Shown here: positions 11,892-20,120 of the stretch, piece by piece | Position numbering within the stretch: position 1 is the first letter of the stretch | Layout of the letters: the number at the start of each line of letters is the position of its first letter | Assembly: GCF_009650765.1 (NCBI RefSeq) | Contig: NZ_CP045740.1 | Span: forward strand, 7,416,001 to 7,480,000 | Reading direction: 5' to 3' | DNA: 64,000 nt | Source of the DNA: Streptomyces sp. SUK 48 | Lineage (GTDB): Bacteria; Actinomycetota; Actinomycetes; Streptomycetales; Streptomycetaceae | Program-made: the position numbers and the translations under genes | The notes under the pieces: model-generated | The model's input: the letters and a program-made list of their open reading frames with translations, nothing else | What the model was told of the DNA's origin: nothing | Databases searched by the model: none

Positions 11892-12881
11892 TCATGCCGG
11901 GTCCCGGGGCAGGTCCGCCGCCGACTCCTGCGGGGAAAGATCGGGACGCAGCCTTAGCCAGGACGGCTGACGCAGCAGCCCGGACCGGGTGCGGGTGCTG
12001 TAGCCGACCTCGCCGACCAGCCGGGGCAGCACCCAGCGCGCGCCCGGGACGCGGGGCACCGGCTCGAAGGGGCAGCGCCCGCTCGCCGCGTCCGCGAGCA
12101 GCTCCGCCAGCCGGGTCCGCTCCGCCTCGCTCCAGCCGGTGCCCACCCCGCCGACGTACCGCAGCCGGCCGGCCGTGTCCCGCTGGCCCACCAGCACCGC
12201 GCCGGGCAGCCCGGTCAGCCGCCCCTTGCCGGGCAGCCAGCCGCCCACGATCACGTCCTCGGCGCGCAGGTTGCGGATCTTGATCCAGGCGCGCGACCGC
12301 ACTCCGGGCTCGTACCCCGAGTCGAGCCGCTTGCAGACCAGGCCCTCCAGGCCGTGCTCCCGGGTGGCCGCGAGCGCCTGCCTGCCGTGCCCGGTCACCG
12401 CGCCGGGCGTCGACCAGTACGGCCCGGACAGGCCGAGTTCCGTCAGCCGGGCCCGGCGCCGTACGTACGGCTCCCGCAGCAGCGGCTCGCCCAGGTACGG
12501 CACGTCGAACAGCACCAGGTGCACCGGCACCTGCGCGGACCGGCGCGCCGCCCGGGCGGGCGCGTGGGCGAGGCCCATCCGGCTCTGGAGCAGCTGGAAG
12601 TCGGCCCGGCCGTCCGGGTCCAGGGCCAGCACCTCCCCGTCGAGGATCGCGGGGGCGGCGCCCAGCGCGGCGCCGAGCGGCGCCAGTTCGGGATACGCCC
12701 CGGTGATCACCTCGCCCGAACGGGCGCGCAGCACCAGGGTGCCGTCCCCGGGCAGATAGACCATCACCCGCTGCCCGTCCTGCTTGGTCTCGTAGGCCCA
12801 GCGCGCGTCCTGCGCGGCGGGCGGCAGCGAGCCGGGGGTGGCGAGCATCGGCGCGAGGAACGGCAGGGCTGTGGCGGTCAC
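11892..12881 (-). CDS. ATP-dependent DNA ligase (LigC-type)
   Basis: 329 residues; joins DNA nicks using ATP. Adenylation domain: motif I is YETKQDGQRVMVYL, with Lys as the AMP acceptor. DGEVLALD is motif III, LEGLVCKRLDSGY is motif IV, and AWIKIRNLRAEDVIVGGW covers motif V into the OB fold. The C-terminal OB domain ends with RWVLPRLVGEVGY. No primase or phosphoesterase domain is fused, unlike LigD. A separate LigD-type phosphoesterase gene lies at 18460-19095. The start is GTG with no clear ribosome site, so the exact N-terminus is less certain. Confidence 0.93.
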   Translation of the reverse strand: MTATALPFLAPMLATPGSLPPAAQDARWAYETKQDGQRVMVYLPGDGTLVLRARSGEVITGAYPELAPLGAALGAAPAILDGEVLALDPDGRADFQLLQSRMGLAHAPARAARRSAQVPVHLVLFDVPYLGEPLLREPYVRRRARLTELGLSGPYWSTPGAVTGHGRQALAATREHGLEGLVCKRLDSGYEPGVRSRAWIKIRNLRAEDVIVGGWLPGKGRLTGLPGAVLVGQRDTAGRLRYVGGVGTGWSEAERTRLAELLADAASGRCPFEPVPRVPGARWVLPRLVGEVGYSTRTRSGLLRQPSWLRLRPDLSPQESAADLPRDPA

Positions 12882-12926
12882 GGCAGAAGGTGTCGACCGA
12901 TCCCGGCCCCGTCACGCGCCTTCGGC

Positions 12927-12947
12927 CCCCGGTTCCCCTGAACGGGG
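12927..12947 (-). terminator. Possible terminator hairpin after the XRE/DUF2690 gene
   Basis: CCCCG/CGGGG and TTC/GAA pair around a CCCT loop with one bulge, starting 20 nt past the stop of the gene at 12968 on the minus strand. There is no T-tract, as is usual in Streptomyces. Confidence 0.4.
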
Positions 12948-12967
12948 TGCCCCGCCGGGCCGCCGCG

Positions 12968-13747
12968 TCAGTCCACGGGTGCCGGCGGCCCGTCCGCGTC
13001 CAGGCCGGTGCACGCCACCTTCCCGCCCACCTCGGCACACGCCTCCACGCCCCGGGGCGAACCCACCGACAGCATCGGGCTGTTGACGCCGGTCGCATCA
13101 TCGGCCGGATAGCTCGCGGAGAGGATGTCCTCGCCCGCGCGCACGGACACCTCCCGGGCCAGCCGGCCGCGCACCCGCACCTCCGACCAGGCGGTGCCGC
13201 AGGACGGCGAGTAGCGCAGCCGTACGGCATAGGCGTGGTCGGCGACCCTGCTCCTGGTCTGCGCGTCCCGGGCGCACACCGAGGCGTCGGGCAACTCGCC
13301 CTGGCAGGAGGTCCCGTGACAGCGCGGCATCTCGCTCAGGGGCTGGGCCACCGGCGCGGACCCCGGGCGCCCGGACAGCGCCACGGCCGCGGCCACCGCC
13401 GCGGCCGCGCCGCACAGCGCGAGCACCGACGCCGGGACCCACAGCGGGAGCCAGGGCGAGCGGCGGCCGCCGGGGGGCTTCTCGGGCGGTTTCGGGGCGG
13501 CGGGCTCCTCGGCCGCCTCCCACAGCGCGAGGACGGCCGCGGCGTCGGCGTCGGCCAGCCGGCACAGGGCCTCCACCGCGGGCCGCGGCGGCCGCTTGCC
13601 GCCCGAAAGATAGCGGTGCCAGGCGGACTTGCTGTAGGGGGTGCGCGCGGCCAGCGCCGCGAGGCTCAGCCCCGTACGGTCCTTCAGTTCGCGCAGTCTC
13701 ACCAGCAGCGACTCGTCCGGCGCGGTCGATCCTTGGGGGTGCCGCAT
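12968..13747 (-). CDS. XRE-family HTH, single-pass membrane regulator with DUF2690
   Basis: About 259 residues. N-terminal helix-turn-helix (ELKDRTGLSLAALAARTPYS, then KSAWHRYLSGGKRPPRPAVE), a Pro/Lys linker, one membrane segment (WLPLWVPASVLALCGAAAAV), and an extracytoplasmic DUF2690 domain. That domain carries CHGTSCQGELPDASVC plus paired Cys later (SPSCGTAW, VEACAEVGGKVAC), likely disulfides. The layout suggests a membrane-tethered DNA-binding protein sensing an external state. This is an inference; DUF2690 has no defined ligand. The ATG at 13747 is preferred because GAGGA lies 7 nt upstream; an ATG 21 nt further upstream lacks a spaced site. Confidence 0.88.
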   Translation of the reverse strand: MRHPQGSTAPDESLLVRLRELKDRTGLSLAALAARTPYSKSAWHRYLSGGKRPPRPAVEALCRLADADAAAVLALWEAAEEPAAPKPPEKPPGGRRSPWLPLWVPASVLALCGAAAAVAAAVALSGRPGSAPVAQPLSEMPRCHGTSCQGELPDASVCARDAQTRSRVADHAYAVRLRYSPSCGTAWSEVRVRGRLAREVSVRAGEDILSASYPADDATGVNSPMLSVGSPRGVEACAEVGGKVACTGLDADGPPAPVD

Positions 13748-13867
13748 CGTGCGTTCCTCGACTCCCATTCCCCTATGGGCGTTTCGCCCCTGATGCCGGG
13801 ATGGTTTCCCTGCCGGACGGCCGCTGCAACACCGGACGAGGTATGGGCCGGGTCAAGCGCCCGCATG

Positions 13868-13909
13868 CCGAGGGCCTGTCCGGGACGCGGCTCCCGGACA
13901 GGCCCTCGG
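13868..13909 (-). terminator. Strong terminator hairpin after the SH3 protein gene
   Basis: Two 18-nt arms (13868-13885 and 13892-13909) are perfectly complementary around a 6-nt CGCGGC loop. It starts about 30 nt downstream of the stop of the minus-strand gene at 13939 and lies between two minus-strand genes. Confidence 0.8.
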
Positions 13910-13938
13910 CGGTCAGTGGGTGGTGCGGCGGACGCCCG

Positions 13939-14319
13939 TCAGCACCAGGGGACGTACCGGCCGGTGGTCACGTAGTGGGCGGAGACGTAACCCCGGTGCT
14001 GCGGGAGCCGGTACCAGACGTGGTTGCCGTGCACCCGGGAGCCGTACGTCCGGCAGCTGACCGTGATGAGCCGGTCGGTGTGCCGGCTGCCGATCACCCG
14101 GTAGCCGGTGCCCGGGCCGGAGCGGACGTTGAGCCGGATGCCCCGGGTGGCGACCAGGCCGGTGGGGTACGGGTGGGTGCGGACGGGGTGCTGGGCGGCG
14201 ACGGCGGTCACCGGGTGCGCGGTGACGGTGCTCGCCGCGGCGGCGCCGGCCGTCGCGGGGAGCAGGGCGAGCACCGCGGCCGCGGCCGGCAGAACGCTCT
14301 TGAGGGCCCGACGGATCAT
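13939..14319 (-). CDS. Secreted SH3-domain protein
   Basis: 126 residues. Sec signal peptide with Ala-rich core (MIRRALKSVLPAAAAVLALL) and a probable cleavage after AGAAAA. The mature part is one bacterial SH3 domain: GIRLNVRSGPGTGYRVIG, then RLITVSCRTYGSRV and VWYRLPQHRGYVSAHYV. Two Cys (SCRTYG and the C-terminal PWC) could pair. Such domains bind peptidoglycan or peptides; no enzyme is attached. The ATG at 14319 has GGAGG 5 nt upstream. It is followed by a strong hairpin and is divergent from the frameshifted MarR gene. Confidence 0.9.
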   Translation of the reverse strand: MIRRALKSVLPAAAAVLALLPATAGAAAASTVTAHPVTAVAAQHPVRTHPYPTGLVATRGIRLNVRSGPGTGYRVIGSRHTDRLITVSCRTYGSRVHGNHVWYRLPQHRGYVSAHYVTTGRYVPWC

Positions 14320-14570
14320 GGAAACCTCCGGCTGTCGATCTCGTGACCACGAACCGTGATCACGCCGCCCAGCCTTGCCGTGCGCACCCGTCGCCATGCC
14401 GTTTCCGCGTCCCGTGGGACGGCGTGGGACGTCCCGGGGACGGGCGTCGGGGCCTGGTCTCGGGGGCGGCACGGCGGCCGGGAGGGCGTACCGGAGCGAC
14501 TCGGTCCGTGCCGTGCGCGCCACCGGGACGAAAAGGCCGAGCCGGACACCGGCTGCGTAGACGCGTGGGC

Positions 14571-14986
14571 ATGCCCGCGCCCTCGCCGTCCGGCCCGGAC
14601 GCGGCCTTCCCGGAGGTCGCCGAGACCGAGCGGCTCCTCACCCGCATCACCTGCCTCGGCACCCGCGCCCGGCACCACGACCGGCTGCGGGCCCTGACCG
14701 GCGTACCGCTGGACCGGGCCGCCGCGGCGCTGCTGCGGCGGATCGCGGACCGCGAGCCGCTGCGGCCGGGGGAGGTGGCGCACTACCTCGGGGCGGAGGT
14801 GTCGCCTGTGACCCGGACCGTGCGGCGGCTCCGGCGGGCGGGGTGTGTCACCCGGACGCCCGGCCCGGACGACGGGCGTGCCCAGCGGTCCGGTTCACCG
14901 GCGCGGGCCGTCGACGACTTCCTCGCGTACTCGGCCCGGACGGGTACCGGGACGCGAGCCGGGCCGGCGGCGAAGTAATCGCGTGA
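14571..14986 (+). pseudogene. MarR-family regulator, apparently frameshifted near its C-terminus
   Basis: The open frame from ATG 14571 to 14978 (135 aa) has a good MarR winged helix: DRAAAALLRRIADREPLRPG, EVAHYLGAEVSPVTRTVRRL and RAGCVTRTPGPDDGRAQ. It then loses similarity (RSGSPARAVDD). One extra G after 14888 would give QRVRFTGAGRRRLPRVLG, the conserved wing-to-helix sequence of MarR proteins, ending at the TGA at 14984-14986. It is therefore either a gene with a one-base deletion or a sequencing error at a GG run. No good ribosome site is visible. It lies directly upstream of, but not overlapping, the peroxiredoxin gene. Confidence 0.6.
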
Positions 14987-15052
14987 ACGGGGCGCCCCGC
15001 GCTCTACCGTCCCGTAATATCCGGCGGCAGGCCACCAGAGGAGGAACCGGTC

Positions 15053-15520
15053 ATGAGCGAGCGCGTCGAGGTCGGCGACAAGGCGGAGGACTTCTCCCTC
15101 CCCGACGAGTCCGGGACCGTGCGCAGCCTCGGCGAACTGCTCGCCGACGGGCCCGTGGTCCTCTTCTTCTACCCCGCCGCCCTCACCCCGGGCTGCACCG
15201 CCGAGGCATGCCACTTCAGGGACCTCGCCGCCGAGTTCGCGGCGCTCGGCGCCCGGCCCGTCGGCATCAGCGGCGACGACGTCGACAAGCAGCGGGAGTT
15301 CGCCGGACGGCACACGCTCGGCATGCCGCTCCTGTCCGACGCCGACGGCACGGTCCGCGAGCGGTTCGGGGTCAAGCGCGGTTTCACCCTCGCCCCCACC
15401 AAGCGCGTCACCTTCGTGATCGCCGAGGACCGCACCGTACTGGAGATCGTCCGTAGCGAGCTGCGCATGAACACCCACGCGGACAAGGCCCTCGCCGCCC
15501 TGCGCGCCCACCGGGCCTGA
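15053..15520 (+). CDS. Thiol peroxidase, PrxQ/BCP-type peroxiredoxin
   Basis: 155 residues; reduces peroxides with thioredoxin-type donors in the cytosol. The peroxidatic Cys48 and resolving Cys53 are in TPGCTAEAC, the five-residue spacing typical of PrxQ. The rest of the thioredoxin fold is ordinary: VVLFFYPAALTPG, PVGISGDDVDKQREFAGRH and PLLSDADGTVRERFGV. The ATG follows GAGGAGGAACCGGTC, a strong ribosome site. An apparently broken MarR gene precedes it, and it is followed by a terminator hairpin, so it is probably monocistronic. Confidence 0.96.
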   Translation: MSERVEVGDKAEDFSLPDESGTVRSLGELLADGPVVLFFYPAALTPGCTAEACHFRDLAAEFAALGARPVGISGDDVDKQREFAGRHTLGMPLLSDADGTVRERFGVKRGFTLAPTKRVTFVIAEDRTVLEIVRSELRMNTHADKALAALRAHRA

Positions 15521-15526
15521 CCCCGC

Positions 15527-15555
15527 TCGCGGCTCCCGCGCTTGAGGAGCCGCGA
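15527..15555 (+). terminator. Terminator hairpin after prxQ
   Basis: TCGCGGCTCC (15527-15536) pairs with GGAGCCGCGA (15546-15555) around a 9-nt loop, 7 nt past the prxQ stop. The GAGGAG here is part of the stem and should not be read as the ribosome site of the next gene. Confidence 0.7.
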
Positions 15556-15577
15556 CAATCGGATCATTCTGGGCCTT

Positions 15578-17926
15578 ATGGACCGTGTCGCCGCCATGGC
15601 GATCATCGACACCCGGGGCCGTGTGACCGGGTGGAGCGAGGGTGCGCGACTGCTCACGGGCCACCCGGCCGAGGAGGTCGTGGGCCACCCCGCGGCGGAT
15701 CTGCTCGCCGCACAACTCCCCGGGGACGCCCTCGCCGCATGGACGGAGACGGGGGCGTGGCACGGCACCGTCGCCCTGCGCCACCGCGACGGCCACCGCC
15801 TCGACCTCGCCGTCACCGCCTGCCCCCTCGACGGCGGCGGACGGCCCGCGGGCTATGCCGTCACGGCCGAACCCCCCGGCGCCGCACTCGCCGCACAGGC
15901 ATTCGAGCAGGCGTCCATGTCGATGTCCGTCTTCGACCTCCAGCAGCGCTATCTGCGCCTCAACGACGCCGCCTGCAAGGTCATCGGCGTCCCCGAGGAG
16001 GGGCTGACCGGCAGGTTCTTCTCCGACACCGTCGCCGACACCGAGTCCAGCCGGGGCTTTCTGCGCCATCTACGAGAGGTCGCCGAGACCGGCCTGCCGG
16101 TGCGCTACGAGAGCTTCGCCGCCGCGCCCGCGCTGAACCGGGAGCACTTCTGGAGCCTGGAGATGTGGCCGCTGCGCGACGCCTCCGGCACCCAGACCGC
16201 CGTCGCCCTGGCCGCCTACGACAACAACGAGCAGTACTGGGCCCGACGCCGGCTCGCCCTGCTCAACGAGGCCGCCACCCATATCGGCACCACCCTCGAC
16301 GTGGTGCGCACCGCCGAGGAACTGCTCGAGATCCTCGTCCCGCGCTACGCCGACTTCGCGACCGTCGACCTGCTCGACTGGGTGCTCGGCGCCGACGAAC
16401 CCCCGATGGCCGCCGCGGACGACACCGAGCTGCGCCGCGTCGCCCACCGATCCACCCGGCCCGGCACCCCCGGCCTCGCGGTACGGGTCGGCGAGACCCA
16501 GATCTACCGGCCCCCCGCACCGCCGGCCCGCGCGCTGCGCGAGGGCCACGCGATCCTCAGCCAGGCGGGCGAGCCGGGATTCCGGGCCTGGCTCGCGGAC
16601 CGCAACGAGCGCGCGCCCCGGGGCGCGCGCTTCCGGGAGGGCGTCCACTCCATGATCGCCGTACCGCTGCGCGCCCGCGGCACCACCCTCGGCGTCGCGG
16701 TCTGCGTGCGGCTCGCCCATCCCGAGGACTACGGCCCCGACGACGCCGTCTTCGCCGAGGAACTGGCCAGCCGCGCCGCCGTCTGCATCGACAACGCCCG
16801 CCGCTTCGCCCGCGAACGCAGCACCGCGCTCGCCCTCCAGCACAGCCTGCTGCCGAGCGGACTGCCCGGGCAGGCCGCGCTCGACGTGGCCCACCGCTAT
16901 CTGCCGTGCGGTTCGCAGGCCGGGATCGGCGGCGACTGGTTCGACGTCATCCCGCTCTCCGGGGGCCGGGTCGGGCTGGTCGTCGGCGACGTGGTGGGCC
17001 ACGGCATCAGCTCCTCGGCCACCATGGGCCGGCTGCGCACCGCCGTGCGCACCCTTGCCGACGTCGATCTGCCGCCCGACGAACTCCTCACCCACCTCGA
17101 CGACCTGGTGACCCACCTGGCCGCCGAGAACGGCCGCGAGGAGGTCGCCGAGATCGGCGCCACCTGCGTGTACGCCGTCTACGACCCCGTCTCGCGCCGG
17201 CTCACGCTCGCCGGCGCCGGCCATCCGGCCCCGTTCCTCGTCCTGCCCGGCGGCGACGGCGCCGAACTCGTGCCCATGACGGCCGGGCCGCCCCTCGGCA
17301 TCGGCGGACTGCCCTTCGAGGCGACCGAACTGGAGCTGCCCGAGGGCTCCGTCGTGGCCCTGTTCACCGACGGCCTGGTCGCCCACCGCGCCGGCCACCC
17401 GGACGGCGCCGACGACGAACTGCGCCGCGCCGTCGGGGCGTCCGCCGACTCCCTCGACGCCCTCGCCGACGGCGTCCTCAAGGCCGTACTGCCCGACCAG
17501 CCCGGCGACGACGTGGCCCTGCTGCTGGTACGCACCCGCGCCCTCGGCGCCGACCGGGTCGCCACCTGGGACGTGCCCGCCCACCCCGCGCAGGTCGCCG
17601 TCGTCCGGCAGGCCGCGGGCGAGCAACTGGCCGCCTGGGGGCTGGAGGAGACCGCGTTCATCACCGAACTCGTCGTCAGCGAACTCGTCACCAACGCCAT
17701 CCGCTACGGCGAACCCCCCATCCAGCTGCGGCTGATCCGCGACCGCGCCCTCATCTGCGAGGTCTCCGACACCAGTTCCACCTCCCCGCACCTGCGCCGG
17801 GCGCACGCCTACGACGAGGGCGGCCGGGGGCTGCTGCTGGTCGCGCAGCTCACCCGGCGCTGGGGGAGCAGGCACACGGCCGCGGGCAAGACCATCTGGG
17901 CCGAACAGCCGCTCCCCGACGCCTGA
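15578..17926 (+). CDS. PAS-PAS-GAF-PP2C(SpoIIE)-HATPase signalling protein
   Basis: About 782 residues, soluble. N-terminal PAS (AAMAIIDTRGRVTGWSEGA, about 1-105), second PAS (about 110-225, ASMSMSVFDLQQRYLRLND), GAF domain (about 235-420), then a SpoIIE-type PP2C phosphatase. PP2C metal motifs are GGDWFDVIPLSGG, GDVVGHG and ALFTDGLVAHR. The C-terminal RsbW-like ATPase has ELVVSELVTNAIRYGEPP (N-box) and GGRGLLLVAQLTRRWG (G-box). Phosphatase plus kinase fused in one chain implies a switch acting on anti-anti-sigma proteins. The ATG at 15578 is preferred over an upstream TTG that lies inside the prxQ terminator. Confidence 0.93.
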   Translation: MDRVAAMAIIDTRGRVTGWSEGARLLTGHPAEEVVGHPAADLLAAQLPGDALAAWTETGAWHGTVALRHRDGHRLDLAVTACPLDGGGRPAGYAVTAEPPGAALAAQAFEQASMSMSVFDLQQRYLRLNDAACKVIGVPEEGLTGRFFSDTVADTESSRGFLRHLREVAETGLPVRYESFAAAPALNREHFWSLEMWPLRDASGTQTAVALAAYDNNEQYWARRRLALLNEAATHIGTTLDVVRTAEELLEILVPRYADFATVDLLDWVLGADEPPMAAADDTELRRVAHRSTRPGTPGLAVRVGETQIYRPPAPPARALREGHAILSQAGEPGFRAWLADRNERAPRGARFREGVHSMIAVPLRARGTTLGVAVCVRLAHPEDYGPDDAVFAEELASRAAVCIDNARRFARERSTALALQHSLLPSGLPGQAALDVAHRYLPCGSQAGIGGDWFDVIPLSGGRVGLVVGDVVGHGISSSATMGRLRTAVRTLADVDLPPDELLTHLDDLVTHLAAENGREEVAEIGATCVYAVYDPVSRRLTLAGAGHPAPFLVLPGGDGAELVPMTAGPPLGIGGLPFEATELELPEGSVVALFTDGLVAHRAGHPDGADDELRRAVGASADSLDALADGVLKAVLPDQPGDDVALLLVRTRALGADRVATWDVPAHPAQVAVVRQAAGEQLAAWGLEETAFITELVVSELVTNAIRYGEPPIQLRLIRDRALICEVSDTSSTSPHLRRAHAYDEGGRGLLLVAQLTRRWGSRHTAAGKTIWAEQPLPDA

Positions 17927-17933
17927 CGGGGCC

Positions 17934-18371
17934 CTACTGGAAGGCGCAGCCCGGGTTCGGCGCGTCCTCGGAGAAGGGGGAGCCGTGCGGCAGCGCGTAC
18001 ATCACGTCGAGCACCACCGGAACGTCCCCGAGGTTGCGGCCCAGGTGCACGTTCCCCGGCCCGGCCGGCTCCTGTATCGGCGCGCCCGCCCGGTACACCC
18101 CGTCGGGGGCGCAGGAGGAGTCGAAGTGGCTCAGCGTGCCCTGGCGCACCACGCCGTACAGCGGGCCGTCGTGGTAGTGCCAGCCGGTGCTCTGGCCGGG
18201 CGGGACGGTGATCTCCCGCAGGGTGTAGTCGGTGCTGCCGACGGTCCGTTCACTGAGCGTGCGGGCCGTCACCCCGGGGCCCGCCGGGGTCGCTCCCGCG
18301 CTCTGGCCGGTCAGTACGGTGACGGCGGTCATGGCGCCGATCAGGGCGGCGCCGCGCGTTGCTGTGCGCAT
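17934..18371 (-). CDS. Secreted cupin-fold protein
   Basis: 145 residues. Sec signal peptide (MRTATRGAALIGAMTAVTVL, then TGQSAGA). The mature part has a single cupin barrel with metal-site motif GWHYHDGPLYGVVRQGTL (HxH) and a later His in PGNVHLGRNLGD. Two Cys (SSCAPDG and PGCAF) could be bridged outside the cell. No enzyme activity can be assigned; small secreted cupins of this shape are common in Streptomyces. The ATG at 18371 has GGAGA 7 nt upstream. It converges tightly with the PAS-GAF-PP2C gene. Confidence 0.85.
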   Translation of the reverse strand: MRTATRGAALIGAMTAVTVLTGQSAGATPAGPGVTARTLSERTVGSTDYTLREITVPPGQSTGWHYHDGPLYGVVRQGTLSHFDSSCAPDGVYRAGAPIQEPAGPGNVHLGRNLGDVPVVLDVMYALPHGSPFSEDAPNPGCAFQ

Positions 18372-18459
18372 GGGGATGTCTCCAGGGCTGCGAAGGATGT
18401 CGGCGCGAACATAGGCTCCTCGCACACCTGTTGGGCCCGGAACCGGGGAATCCGGATCG

Positions 18460-19095
18460 TCATCGCGTACCGCCGTCCGCCGCGACCTGGGCGAGGGTTC
18501 GCCCGGTGGTCACCGAACGGGCCCGCCGGGGATCGGGGGACCCGTGCCCGGCCCGGCGCGCCGCGCCCTTGCGCACCAGCAGCCAGGCGTCCTCCCCGTC
18601 CCGGCCCCGGAAGCGGGTCAGGGCGTACTCGCCGCGCAGCTTGGCGCCGTGCAGCCGGAACGTGGCATGCCCGCGCGCCAGCGACTCGGCGAAGTCCACC
18701 GGCCGCCCCTGCCGGTCGTGGCTCAGCGGCTCGTACGTGCCCCGGTCCCACACGATCACCGTGCCGCCGCCGTACTCGCCCTGCGGGATCACGCCCTCGA
18801 AGTCCTCGTACGCCAGAGGATGGTCCTCCGTCGGCACCGCGAGCCGCTTGTCGCCGGGGTCGGCGGACGGGCCCCTCGGCACGGACCAGGACTTCAGGAC
18901 GTCGTCCACCTGGAGCCGGAAGTCGAAGTGCATCCGGCGCGCGTCGTGGATCTGCACCACGAACCGGGGCCGCCCGCCGTCCCGGTCCCCGGCCTCCCGT
19001 CCGGCCGCGGGGTCCCGGCCTTCGCCGGAGGGTTCCCGGGTCCGCTCGAAGGCGCGCCTGCCGCGGTAGGTCCGCAGCCGGTCCTCCGCTGCCAC
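18460..19095 (-). CDS. Stand-alone LigD-type 3'-phosphoesterase domain protein
   Basis: 211 residues. It matches the phosphoesterase module of the NHEJ protein LigD, which trims 3' ribonucleotides or phosphates. Signatures are RFVVQIHDARRMHFDFRLQ (catalytic His/Arg/Asp cluster), LKSWSVPRGPSADPGDKRLA, EDHPLAYEDFEGVIPQGEYG and VIVWDRGTYEP. There is no ligase or primase domain. The N-terminal 40 residues are charged and low-complexity. The GTG at 19095 has AGGAG 6 nt upstream. An unfused ATP-dependent ligase is 6 kb away, so the two could serve the same repair path; that link is inference. Confidence 0.93.
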   Translation of the reverse strand: MAAEDRLRTYRGRRAFERTREPSGEGRDPAAGREAGDRDGGRPRFVVQIHDARRMHFDFRLQVDDVLKSWSVPRGPSADPGDKRLAVPTEDHPLAYEDFEGVIPQGEYGGGTVIVWDRGTYEPLSHDRQGRPVDFAESLARGHATFRLHGAKLRGEYALTRFRGRDGEDAWLLVRKGAARRAGHGSPDPRRARSVTTGRTLAQVAADGGTR

Positions 19096-19153
19096 GTGCG
19101 GCTCCTTCCGTGCGCCTGCCCCACCGGGCCCGGGTACCCCGCTCGTACCGGTC

Positions 19154-19984
19154 TCAGAACTCCTCGTGCGTCTCCGGGTCCCCGCCGAGCCGGGTCGGGG
19201 CGTGCCGGGCGATCGCCGCCATCTGGTCCGAGTCCAGTTCGAAGCCGAAGACGTCCAGGTTGGCGCGCTGCCGAGAGGGGTCGGCGGACTTCGGGATGGG
19301 CAGCGCGCCCAGCTGGACGTGCCAGCGCAGCAGCACCTGGCCGGGGCTCACCCCGTGTTCGTCGGCGATCTGGCCGACCCGGGGATCGCCCAGCAGATGA
19401 CCGCCCCGGCCCAGCGGGCTCCAGCTCTCGGTGAGGATGCTTTGGTCGGCGTGGAAAGCGCGCAGCTCCTCCTGCGGGAACAGCGGGTGCAGCTCGATCT
19501 GGTTCACCGAGGGCAGCACCCCGGTCTCCTTCTCCAGGCGCACGATGTGCTCCGGGGTGAAGTTGGAGACGCCGATCGAGCGGACCAGACCGTCCTCCCG
19601 GAGCTTGATCATCGCCTTCCAGGAGTCGGCGTACTTGCCGACGCGGGGGTTGGGCCAGTGGATCAGATACAGGTCCACGTACTCCACGCCGAGCCGCCGC
19701 CGGGACTCCTCGAAGGAGGCCAGGGTCTCCTGGTAGCCGTGGTGGCGGCCCGGGAGCTTGGTCGTCACCACCAGCTCCTCGCGGGGCACCCCGGCGTCCG
19801 CGAGGGCCCGGCCCACACCGGTCTCGTTGCGGTAGTTCACCGCGGTGTCCACCAGCCGGTAGCCGAGGCCGAGCGCCTCGCGTACGGCCCGCTCGGCCGC
19901 GGTGTCGTCCAGCGGCCAGGTGCCGAGGCCGAGGGCGGGGATCGTCGTTCCGTCGTTGAGCGTGTGCGCCGGTATGCGGTTCAC
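19154..19984 (-). CDS. Aldo/keto reductase
   Basis: 276 residues; NADPH-dependent carbonyl reductase of the AKR5-like group (2,5-diketo-gluconate reductase type). The tetrad is visible: Asp46 and Tyr51 (VDTAVNYRNE), Lys76 (TTKLPGRHH), His109 (LIHWPNP). The cofactor phosphate-binding end is ALPIPKSADPSRQRANLDVF. The physiological substrate cannot be told. The start is the GTG at 19984, with GGAAGG 7 nt upstream; an ATG-like extension upstream has no ribosome site. Divergent from the TauD gene. Confidence 0.95.
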   Translation of the reverse strand: MNRIPAHTLNDGTTIPALGLGTWPLDDTAAERAVREALGLGYRLVDTAVNYRNETGVGRALADAGVPREELVVTTKLPGRHHGYQETLASFEESRRRLGVEYVDLYLIHWPNPRVGKYADSWKAMIKLREDGLVRSIGVSNFTPEHIVRLEKETGVLPSVNQIELHPLFPQEELRAFHADQSILTESWSPLGRGGHLLGDPRVGQIADEHGVSPGQVLLRWHVQLGALPIPKSADPSRQRANLDVFGFELDSDQMAAIARHAPTRLGGDPETHEEF

Positions 19985-20120
19985 GGGGAGACCTTCCGCT
20001 CGACAGTGTCGTGCCCCCAGCCTCACGGATAGGGTGAGTGGTGATCAACCGGACGGGCGCGACGAGGCCGGCGGACGGCACGGGCCCGGGTCCGGTACGG
20101 ACGAGCAGCGGAGCGCGCGC

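Noticed and set aside
15542..15580. TTG at 15542 as the start of the PAS-GAF-PP2C gene
   Set aside because: It lies inside the prxQ terminator stem and has no ribosome site; ATG 15578 is more likely.
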